NCBI GenBank assembly: GCA_947165555.1
Contig: CAMVAR010000047.1
Coordinates: 1-5,819, forward strand
Length of the DNA: 5,819 nt
From: an uncultured Pseudomonadota bacterium
GTDB taxonomy: Bacteria > Pseudomonadota > Alphaproteobacteria > Rs-D84
Reading direction: 5' to 3'
The notes beneath the pieces are model-generated. The model was not told where the DNA came from and made no database searches. It saw only the letters and a program-made list of their open reading frames with translations. The translations under genes and the position numbers were made by a program. This document shows, one piece after another, positions 1-5,313 of this stretch (positions within the stretch are counted from its first letter, which is position 1; the number at the start of each line of letters is the position of its first letter).

Positions 1-1097
1 GGCTTTAGGTTTATTCGGGTTATTTTGTCGGATTTGGTTGGTAGGTTTGATTGTTTTTGCAACCATTCATTATTGCTCAGTTGTCTGGCCCGTGTACCAA
101 CAACACTTTCCGCGCCGCGTTCCAATGTTGGCATACGGTCCGCAACAATATACCGAACATGTTCGGCGTCGGACCCGGTTTTACGTGTTGGATTGTTAAT
201 GTCCATAATATACCCGGTATCGGCGTTGTACATTCCGGTTGGATTTGCACATTCGGTATCCGAAAATGGATGATAATAATATGCACCGCCCATTGGCCGT
301 ATCCATCCAGATTGCAACCCATTCGTATCATATCCCGGAAACGCAAAGTCAGAACACGCCTGGCCAAATGGTTGACGGGCGCGCGGCGACATTTGCGTTG
401 GAATATTATTTTGGGGAATGTCAAAGTCCAAAGATGGCGTAATCTGTTGAAGATTATCGGATTGCACATCGTCATCAACATACACGTCTGTATCGTGCGT
501 ATCCTCAGACGCTTCTTCATCAATGACGTCCGCATCCGGCATATCATCATTTGATTCCACGGCGACCGCGATAGGTGCGCCATGCGCCGCCAATTTAATT
601 TCAAGCGCGTTAGGTGTATCATTTTCCACAGAATTATCAAATACCACCCACTGTACGGCAACATGTGCGATTGTTTCCGCAATTGGTCCCGTTGGATTAT
701 ATTGCAATGTTATGGTACACGATACATCCGGTGATATTGGCGAATTTGTGCATGTCTCGTTTGATGTGATACCCGGATTTTCGTCCGAATCAGAATCAAC
801 ATTAACCCGTATTGACGTAATGGACACATGTGTATTCGACGATACTAAAATATTCTGGGTTCGAATTTCACCAACATTGGTATCCGACCAATCAATTGGT
901 CCGGCCGGGTCAAAATATATTGCAGGTGCGGGTGGCAAAACCTGGTCTTCAATAACGACAGGCGCCTTTTGTTTTCCGCTTAACAATAATATAACCAACA
1001 CCACAACTATCACCAACGCCGCAATCAACAATAGCCATTGCACATACTTTGGTGTTGATTCTTTGAAATCTAAAAATTGTTGCTTTATTTTGCCCAT
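1..1097 (-). CDS. VirB10/DotG(IcmE)-like T4SS core protein, N-terminal part (runs off the window)
   Basis: The frame is open for 365 codons from the ATG at 1097 to the left edge, so the gene is cut and its C-terminus is not visible. A short cytoplasmic segment (residues 1-19) precedes one membrane helix (about 20-39, WLLLIAALVIVVVLVILLL). Residues 69-178 look like a beta-sandwich of the ASH/Hydin type, with Cys116 and Cys127. An acidic Asp/Glu-rich spacer follows (182-213), then a Tyr/Gly-rich module with Cys248 and Cys283 (245-310). A VirB10-type beta-barrel domain would be expected after residue 365 but is outside the window. The single N-terminal helix and large periplasmic part are typical of VirB10/DotG, the subunit that spans from inner to outer membrane. 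Position is the strongest argument: 27 nt after the VirB9-like gene, in the order B8-B9-B10 or dotI-dotH-dotG. The ribosome site is weak (GGGACGG, about 12 nt upstream). The family call is mainly from context. Confidence 0.75.
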   Translation of the reverse strand, partial: MGKIKQQFLDFKESTPKYVQWLLLIAALVIVVVLVILLLSGKQKAPVVIEDQVLPPAPAIYFDPAGPIDWSDTNVGEIRTQNILVSSNTHVSITSIRVNVDSDSDENPGITSNETCTNSPISPDVSCTITLQYNPTGPIAETIAHVAVQWVVFDNSVENDTPNALEIKLAAHGAPIAVAVESNDDMPDADVIDEEASEDTHDTDVYVDDDVQSDNLQQITPSLDFDIPQNNIPTQMSPRARQPFGQACSDFAFPGYDTNGLQSGWIRPMGGAYYYHPFSDTECANPTGMYNADTGYIMDINNPTRKTGSDAEHVRYIVADRMPTLERGAESVVGTRARQLSNNEWLQKQSNLPTKSDKITRINLK

Positions 1098-1124
1098 TGT
1101 ATCTGACCGTCCCAAACAGAATTA

Positions 1125-2681
1125 TTACTGGATACGCACAACCTGACATGTGGCACCACTGAATTTCAACAATTGGTCACACAGTTTTTGTGCCGTGTCA
1201 ATATCCGGCATTGGCCCAATCCGCAAACGATATAACCGCGCGGCCGATGATGTTGCACCCAACTCACCAACGCCTTGGTCATCAACGGCATAGAACACAC
1301 TGTCTTTGTATTTTGTTAATAAACCCTGACCATCATTACCGCTAAAACGTGCCAACAAATCCGCCCAGTATTCATCCAACGCGCGTACACTGGAATCCGA
1401 ACGCAGTTCCACCGCGACGCCACCCTGGTTACTGGTTATTAACGGAATGTTCGATTGTGGCAAATACGCACCGGCCGTATCGCGTGCCGTTGGTAACATT
1501 GTAACACCGCCACCCGCGCGGCCACCCGACGGCACCGTGCCATACATATTCATCATCGGCATTACCGTCGGTACCATCGTCGCGCCCGACATCGGCATAT
1601 TACCAACGGTCATCGGCGTTGTCGTATAGTTGCCATAGCCCATATTTATCGCGGCCTGGTCCGCAGAATACGCGATGTTATTCAACGATTGCCCGGACAT
1701 CATACTTTGCGCAACATTCGCCTCGGCCAGGGCCATCACACTCGCAGTATCGGCAATCAAGAACGGCTTGGAACGCTTTTTTATACATACAATGCGTTGT
1801 CCACTGCGTAGAACCATATCGCCAACGGCCTCGACAATTAATAAACGGCCGTCTTCACCATCTGTGCGGAATCCAACAGGTGATTCACCACCTTCGACCA
1901 GTAACGACACAACCGGCCGTTGCGTCATAGAAATAACCTTGTCTCCAAAATCGATATAGGTAAATATACGGTCACGCCACACACGCTCTGGTGCAATCAC
2001 ATAATCGTCTGGGTTTGGCACAAATATGTCCAAATCAAATCTAAATTCCGACGGGTCAATTTTCATTGTTTTTATCCAGTCATAGTTTTCGCCATCAACA
2101 CCAATCGTGCCAGATTTTGCTGTCGGTGTTTTAAATATAGAGCCCATCTTTCCACCACCGGTCGTGTTTGTTGCCATCATTTGATTGGGCAAGCGTGCAT
2201 TCCCATCCAACACAACATCTACCTGGGAATATGTAATGTCGGACGCATTTGCCGCCTCGCTGCGCAAATAGAATGTGTAAACATTACCTGATTTACCGGT
2301 TACAATCATATTTGTATCCGAACCCATATTATCATCGGCGGGTGTGATATAAATTGTACGTCCACCCTTGGTCGCATCAAAATTAAAATAACCGTCTTTG
2401 CCAATAACGGCATCTTCGATTTGTTCACCATTCGGCAGGTTAAGCATCGTGACCATTCCATTACGCAGTTTAATTGGTAACACCGTGCCCGATTCCCAGG
2501 CTAACTGGGCATAACCCGGCTTAATACTGCCACTGGCCATATTGGCATTTGGGTTGTCCCATGCGCGTTGGACCCCATATTCGGTGGCTGCCGCCAATGC
2601 GCACGAATCGGTAAACATGGCGACCGCCACACAAACGCCAAGCAAATATACAGTACCCATAAAATTCTTTATTAATCTCAT
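1125..2681 (-). CDS. VirB9/TrbG-like T4SS outer-core protein (DotH position) with C-terminal SPOR domain
   Basis: This 518-residue protein starts with a signal peptide (1 to about 30, ending CALA-AA, a good signal peptidase I site). Residues 60-140 match the N-terminal VirB9/TrbG/CagX fold: TVLPIKLRNGMVTMLNLPNGE, then a DTNMIVTG...VYTFYLRS stretch. Residues 210-301 match the C-terminal VirB9 domain: RVWRDRIFTYIDFGD and MVLRSGQRIVCI. These domains normally form the periplasmic/outer-membrane ring with VirB7 and VirB10. A flexible Met/Gly/Asn/Pro-rich linker (about 325-415) leads to a SPOR-like domain (421-518): GVAVELRS, a helix, SVFYAVDD, LYRLRIGP, a helix, then CQVVRIQ, giving the beta-alpha-beta-beta-alpha-beta pattern. 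SPOR domains bind denuded septal peptidoglycan. VirB9 is usually near 300 residues, so length and tail are unusual. A purine-rich site (AAGGAAAGGAA) lies directly before the ATG. The gene starts 19 nt after the VirB8-like gene ends. Confidence 0.85.
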   Translation of the reverse strand: MRLIKNFMGTVYLLGVCVAVAMFTDSCALAAATEYGVQRAWDNPNANMASGSIKPGYAQLAWESGTVLPIKLRNGMVTMLNLPNGEQIEDAVIGKDGYFNFDATKGGRTIYITPADDNMGSDTNMIVTGKSGNVYTFYLRSEAANASDITYSQVDVVLDGNARLPNQMMATNTTGGGKMGSIFKTPTAKSGTIGVDGENYDWIKTMKIDPSEFRFDLDIFVPNPDDYVIAPERVWRDRIFTYIDFGDKVISMTQRPVVSLLVEGGESPVGFRTDGEDGRLLIVEAVGDMVLRSGQRIVCIKKRSKPFLIADTASVMALAEANVAQSMMSGQSLNNIAYSADQAAINMGYGNYTTTPMTVGNMPMSGATMVPTVMPMMNMYGTVPSGGRAGGGVTMLPTARDTAGAYLPQSNIPLITSNQGGVAVELRSDSSVRALDEYWADLLARFSGNDGQGLLTKYKDSVFYAVDDQGVGELGATSSAARLYRLRIGPMPDIDTAQKLCDQLLKFSGATCQVVRIQ

Positions 2682-2700
2682 TTCCTTTCCTTTTGCCGGT

Positions 2701-3357
2701 TTATTGTTTATACACCGTGTCCAGCGGGTCTCCGCCGCCGGCCTCGATAAAATAACCTGAAACCTTAATCCCCAGTGGGTTATTCATACGGTCGCGCCAT
2801 TGTATTTTATCATCCATTTGTAATACCACCCGAATTGTATAATCTTTTTTGGTGGTTTGTCCATCTTTATCTGTACAAAAGTATTCAAAATTAACGGTGT
2901 ACTGATTCGCCTGCAATTGTAATGGCAGGGCCTTGAACCTTACCGGACATACAAATTCGAAATCCGGATAGTCACGTGTTAACGCCGTGTATAATCCAGT
3001 CTTGCGAAAGTCATTGTACACCGCCGGCGTTGACCATGCGGCCATGACACCGTTCGCATCACTCCACCGTTGGCGCATGATTGATGTGTTTTTCTCTATT
3101 TCATTCCGGGCGCGAATATATTCCATAACGAACGCCTGTTTATAGACATTGATGTTTTCCGCATCTGGGGCCAAATCTTGAATCTGGACAATCATCGCAT
3201 TTGCCGGTCGCGTTGTAACCAAAAATATCTCTGGGCGATTTAGTGGAAACATGTTTTGCACACACATAAACATCACAAACAGCACGACCAGCGTTCCGGC
3301 GAACACAAACATCAGCAATCGCGATAATAAAATTGGCGGTTCTATGCGGTCTTGCAC
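2701..3357 (-). CDS. VirB8/DotI(IcmL)-like T4SS inner-membrane protein
   Basis: This 218-residue protein has a short cytoplasmic N-terminus, one membrane helix (about 12-33) and a periplasmic domain of roughly 180 residues, the layout of VirB8 and of DotI/IcmL/TraM. Within the periplasmic part, NVYKQAFVMEYIRARNEI (70-87) resembles the first helix of the VirB8 NTF2-like fold, and NPLGIKVSGY (193-202) matches the C-terminal NPLG-x-V signature shared by these families. Such proteins nucleate assembly of the T4SS inner-membrane complex and contact VirB9 and VirB10. The start is a GTG at 3357, supported by AGGAGAGG seven nt upstream; I see no better-placed ATG. It is the first gene of the visible operon. 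Length (218) fits DotI (about 210) as well as VirB8 (about 230), so I do not assign a symbol. T4SS core membership is well supported; the subfamily is not settled. Confidence 0.82.
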   Translation of the reverse strand: MQDRIEPPILLSRLLMFVFAGTLVVLFVMFMCVQNMFPLNRPEIFLVTTRPANAMIVQIQDLAPDAENINVYKQAFVMEYIRARNEIEKNTSIMRQRWSDANGVMAAWSTPAVYNDFRKTGLYTALTRDYPDFEFVCPVRFKALPLQLQANQYTVNFEYFCTDKDGQTTKKDYTIRVVLQMDDKIQWRDRMNNPLGIKVSGYFIEAGGGDPLDTVYKQ

Positions 3358-3374
3358 GATAAATCCTCTCCTGT

Positions 3375-3405
3375 ACTATAACGTGATTGTAGAAAAATAA
3401 TTATA
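3375..3405 (-). promoter_or_regulatory. Probable promoter region of the T4SS operon
   Basis: A perfect TATAAT lies on the minus strand at 3405-3400, about 43 nt before the GTG of the VirB8-like gene. A second -10-like TATAGT lies at 3380-3375. No good -35 box stands 16-18 nt upstream of either (AATAAA for the first, TAATTA for the second), so the assignment rests on the -10 and on position. The TATAAT directly abuts and partly overlaps the terminator hairpin of the preceding gene, so the two transcription units are packed tightly. Confidence 0.35.
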
Positions 3406-3447
3406 CCCATTGCAAGCACTTTTTTATTATATTCGTGGCAATGGGTA
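3393..3447 (-). terminator. Hairpin terminator of the Cys-rich gene
   Basis: Eight nt after the TAA stop of the Cys-rich gene, TACCCATTGC (3404-3413) pairs perfectly with GCAATGGGTA (3438-3447). A further CAC/GTG pairing inside closes an AT-rich loop. Read on the minus strand the 10-bp stem is followed by TAATTATTTTTC, a T-rich but interrupted tail. The long loop and broken T-tract make it less canonical than the hairpin at 4558-4584, but position and perfect stem support a terminator that separates this gene from the secretion operon. Confidence 0.55.
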
Positions 3448-3454
3448 ATAAATT

Positions 3455-4525
3455 TTAATTAGCGGCTGTTACACAGTCTTTAAAATCGGATGCGTCAATT
3501 CTGTCCCAGCATTCGCGCATTTTGGACATTGATATCTGTGTTGGGGTTGTGGGGCCGCCGCCATTGACGGAACATACCCCGTTGTTTGGATTAACGTTGG
3601 TGTTACACGGTGTGCATGATTTTGTATCGGAATTTGCAAAACCATATCCATCTTGTTTGCACACAAAGTATCTGCAATTTCCACTGCCGACAGTACGTGT
3701 TTTTTCGACATGCTTGTCCGGGTCAAATGTGTCGTCGCTGAATCCGGTGCACCATGATTGTTTTACACAGTCTGTACGTGTTGCATTTGGTTGGTATCCA
3801 TAACGGCACAGTATCGTTGTGTTGTTATTTGTTTTGGCGGATATTATTTTGCTTTTGACGGGACTAATCCACATAATATTTCGGTCGGTTCGTTCGCCCT
3901 TGATTTCAATTGGTGCCGCAATCACCCCATGGGGCAATATTTTTGTCGCCCCCAGCACGACGTGTGTTGCAATGTGATTATTGTTGCCATTTTGATTTTC
4001 GTATGCAAATACATCAACTTCATCGGTTATTTCGTTGGTTTTGCGTCCGGAATCCATAACATCCATATTTCCAAAACTCAGTGGATCTGTGGCGCGGATT
4101 AGCGCGGTTTTAGAGCCGTCTTTTGTGCAATTGTACCCAGAGTATCCCGCTTCGCACAGGGGATGGCAAAGTTCATCTTCCATCTCTAAATATCTTAACC
4201 AAATATCGCGAATTCCGTCATCATTCCCGGCCTGAATTTGTGTGGCGCAAAATTGTGCGCCGTGTTCATATATTTTGCGGGCAATGACCAAAACCACCGC
4301 GCCTTCGTCATCGTCGCCAAATGTTCCTTTGTATGTCCCCAGTTGACTTGATAATTTCGTATATGTGGTATTTATATTTGTATCAAATGTCCCGGTGGCG
4401 GCCCCATATATATCGTTTAGTAATGATATGACTTTTTTGGGGTTTTCAAAATTAAGGCCTGCGCCAAATGCGGTGTGTCCACATGTTATTGTCATGATGC
4501 AAATCATAGCGATGCTAAATTTCAT
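3455..4525 (-). CDS. Secreted Cys-rich protein with repeated C-x-GY modules, function unknown
   Basis: I do not recognise this 356-residue protein. A signal peptide (1 to about 21, hydrophobic core then HTAFG-AG) sends it across the inner membrane. Residues 25-115 look helical with no Cys except Cys93. From 120 on, Cys residues come in spaced pairs: CEAGYSGYNC (124-133), CRYGYQPNATRTDC (240-253) and CKQDGYGFANSDTKSC (289-304), three copies of a C-x(2,3)-GY-x(n)-C pattern resembling EGF-like modules. CTPC follows at 304-307 and the last Cys is 351. The mature part has 14 Cys, an even number, consistent with disulphides formed in the periplasm or outside. The sequence is Asn/Thr-rich. The ATG at 4525 has a strong site (AGAGAGAGG, 5 nt upstream). 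It lies between a structured RNA with terminator (upstream) and the secretion operon (downstream). A surface or host-interaction role, or cargo of the system, is speculation. Confidence 0.8.
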   Translation of the reverse strand: MKFSIAMICIMTITCGHTAFGAGLNFENPKKVISLLNDIYGAATGTFDTNINTTYTKLSSQLGTYKGTFGDDDEGAVVLVIARKIYEHGAQFCATQIQAGNDDGIRDIWLRYLEMEDELCHPLCEAGYSGYNCTKDGSKTALIRATDPLSFGNMDVMDSGRKTNEITDEVDVFAYENQNGNNNHIATHVVLGATKILPHGVIAAPIEIKGERTDRNIMWISPVKSKIISAKTNNNTTILCRYGYQPNATRTDCVKQSWCTGFSDDTFDPDKHVEKTRTVGSGNCRYFVCKQDGYGFANSDTKSCTPCNTNVNPNNGVCSVNGGGPTTPTQISMSKMRECWDRIDASDFKDCVTAAN

Positions 4526-4557
4526 TTGTGCCTCTCTCTTGTTGTTAATTTGTATAA

Positions 4558-4584
4558 CAAAAAACCGTCAACGGAAATGACGGT
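4558..4584 (-). terminator. Intrinsic terminator of the structured RNA, or attenuator of the Cys-rich gene
   Basis: On the minus strand ACCGTCA (4584-4578) pairs with TGACGGT (4570-4564) around a 7-nt loop, followed at once by an unbroken T-tract (4564-4559). This is a textbook Rho-independent terminator. It ends 32 nt before the start codon of the Cys-rich gene, so transcripts from the promoter at 4764-4793 must pass it to reach that gene. Confidence 0.85.
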
Positions 4585-4757
4585 CGGGGTGTTAGCATAT
4601 CATAGACATTAAATGATACCGATGGCTTTCAATATATAGCCAATGGCACCCCGACAAATTTCGGGGGTATGTATCACAACGCGTGGCAAACATAATGCCA
4701 ACGCACCGAATGTCTTTGGGCATGCTAATGCCCCGAACCGGACGTTCCATCTGGTTC
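4558..4757 (-). ncRNA. Highly structured RNA of about 200 nt, family not recognised
   Basis: No convincing protein is encoded here, but the minus strand folds into one nested structure. P1 pairs 4740-4722 with 4581-4598: about 16 bp with one bulged T and a 2x2 internal loop, over a span of 160 nt. P2 pairs AGACATT (4715-4709) with AATGTCT (4610-4604). Inside P2 a three-way junction carries hairpin A (4704-4681, GCGTTGGC/GCCACGC) and stem B (TGATAC 4676-4671 with GTATCA 4619-4614). Stem B encloses a second junction with hairpin C (4668-4648) and hairpin D (4642-4623, TGGCT/AGCCA). A 5' hairpin (4757-4735, GAACC/GGTTC) precedes P1 and an intrinsic terminator follows it. A promoter ends about 6 nt before 4757. 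tmRNA, SRP RNA, RNase P RNA and the long single-hairpin 6S form do not fit. It may be a stand-alone small RNA or a cis-acting leader. Confidence 0.72.
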
Positions 4758-4763
4758 GAACAA

Positions 4764-4793
4764 ATTCTAGCAAAAATATATAAAATCGCGCAA
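4764..4793 (-). promoter_or_regulatory. Sigma70-type promoter for the structured RNA
   Basis: On the minus strand TTGCGC (-35, 4793-4788) is separated by 18 nt from TAGAAT (-10, 4769-4764), with an AT-rich spacer. Predicted transcription start is near 4757, exactly where the 5' hairpin of the RNA begins. I see no good separate promoter between the RNA's terminator and the Cys-rich gene. Confidence 0.6.
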
Positions 4794-4838
4794 GTATCTT
4801 TTTTCAGAAATATTGTGTTGCATGTGGCAAAAATGTGC

Positions 4839-4867
4839 TTGCATAAGAAAATAATAATCATTATAAT
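4839..4867 (+). promoter_or_regulatory. Sigma70-type promoter for tRNA-Trp (secE-nusG)
   Basis: TTGCAT (4839-4844), a 17-nt spacer and a perfect TATAAT (4862-4867) predict a start near 4874, about 86 nt before the tRNA. A weaker alternative nearer the tRNA is TTGATT (4876-4881), 16 nt, TAACCT (4898-4903) with an extended TG. The span 4904-4959 shows nothing else clear. This promoter is divergent from that of the structured RNA, with 45 nt between the two -35 boxes. Confidence 0.55.
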
Positions 4868-4959
4868 ATTTGGACTTGATTTTTTGGGATTTTGTGCTAA
4901 CCTGGCGCGGGAATATCGGAACGTATTACGAACCAAATGCACAGAATTCTGGGATTTTT

Positions 4960-5033
4960 AGGGGCATGGTTCAATGGTAGAACATCGGTCTCCAAAACCG
5001 AAGACGAGGGTTCGAATCCTTCTGCCCCTGCCA
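4960..5033 (+). tRNA. tRNA-Trp, anticodon CCA
   Basis: The full cloverleaf is present. The acceptor stem AGGGGCA/TGCCCCT has 7 bp (4960-4966 with 5023-5029). The D arm is GTTC/GAAC. The anticodon stem TCGGT/ACCGA encloses loop CTCCAAA, with anticodon CCA at 4992-4994, which reads UGG. The T arm GAGGG/CCTTC carries the TTCGAAT loop and one G-T pair. The discriminator G and CCA tail are encoded (5030-5033). The next gene, secE, starts 61 nt later with no clear terminator between, so joint transcription is plausible. tRNA-Trp next to secE-nusG is a common bacterial arrangement. Confidence 0.96.
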
Positions 5034-5094
5034 CGGTTTTTGGGATTTGGGGCGTGCGTTTTGATAACAAAAACAACAAAATTGGGTGCGTTTT

Positions 5095-5277
5095 ATGAAA
5101 AAATTGCTTGAATTTATACGTGGTGTCCGGGGGGAATGGTTTAAAATTGTGTGGCCGTCCCGTTCCGATGTTGTGCGTGCAACCATTATGATTTTGGTGT
5201 TTTCTGGGCTTGCGGCGTTGTTTTTCTTTGTGATTGACGGCGGATTGAAACTTTTGGTTGAATGGATTTTTAAATAA
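5095..5277 (+). CDS. secE: SecE, preprotein translocase subunit
   Basis: This 60-residue protein is the short, single-helix form of SecE, which clamps the SecY channel in the inner membrane. The family signature is clear: an amphipathic N-terminal helix (KKLLEFIRGVRGEWFKI), the conserved WPSR at 20-23, then one membrane segment (about 29-47) ending in the typical I-D-G (47-49). I start at the ATG at 5095, which has GGGTG about 9 nt upstream. A GTG at 5086 in the same frame would add three residues but lacks a ribosome site. It lies between tRNA-Trp and nusG, 36 nt before nusG, the usual secE-nusG pair that often leads into ribosomal protein genes. Confidence 0.95.
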   Translation: MKKLLEFIRGVRGEWFKIVWPSRSDVVRATIMILVFSGLAALFFFVIDGGLKLLVEWIFK

Positions 5278-5313
5278 ACATATTACTAAAAAAAGTATGC
5301 CAAGGGGAATGTT

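Noticed and set aside
523..1146. Long open frame on the plus strand opposite the VirB10/DotG-like gene
   Set aside because: It is a shadow of the minus-strand gene, which has a proper membrane helix, domain-like segments and operon context; the plus-strand product resembles nothing.
3358..3460. Apparent switch of strand composition (plus strand C/A-rich to the left, G/T-rich to the right), as at an inversion or replication boundary
   Set aside because: Rough counts over several lines are mixed inside the Cys-rich gene; the G/T-rich part reflects its Asn/Thr-rich coding, not a consistent skew change.
4735..4763. GTTCGAACC near the RNA start, suggesting the T-arm of a permuted two-piece tmRNA
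   Set aside because: No T-stem flanks it, no acceptor end follows, and no tag reading frame of the A-N-D-N...A-A type is present in the region.
4876..4903. Main promoter of tRNA-Trp at TTGATT-N16-TAACCT
   Set aside because: Possible as a second promoter, but the -10 is poor compared with TTGCAT-N17-TATAAT just upstream; noted within that entry instead.
4592..4942. Open frame of 116 codons on the minus strand across the intergenic region
   Set aside because: Its product has no recognisable family or clear domain, it runs through the RNA promoter and the AT-rich divergent region, and the RNA fold explains most of the same bases.
4960..5033. tRNA-Trp as an integration site for a T4SS-bearing element
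   Set aside because: Integration usually uses the tRNA 3' end, but here secE follows directly; the secretion genes lie on the 5' side behind other units, and no repeat of the tRNA 3' end or integrase is visible.
5034..5094. Terminator between tRNA-Trp and secE (CACG/CGTG pairing)
   Set aside because: Only four or five base pairs around a long loop and no proper T-tract after the stem.
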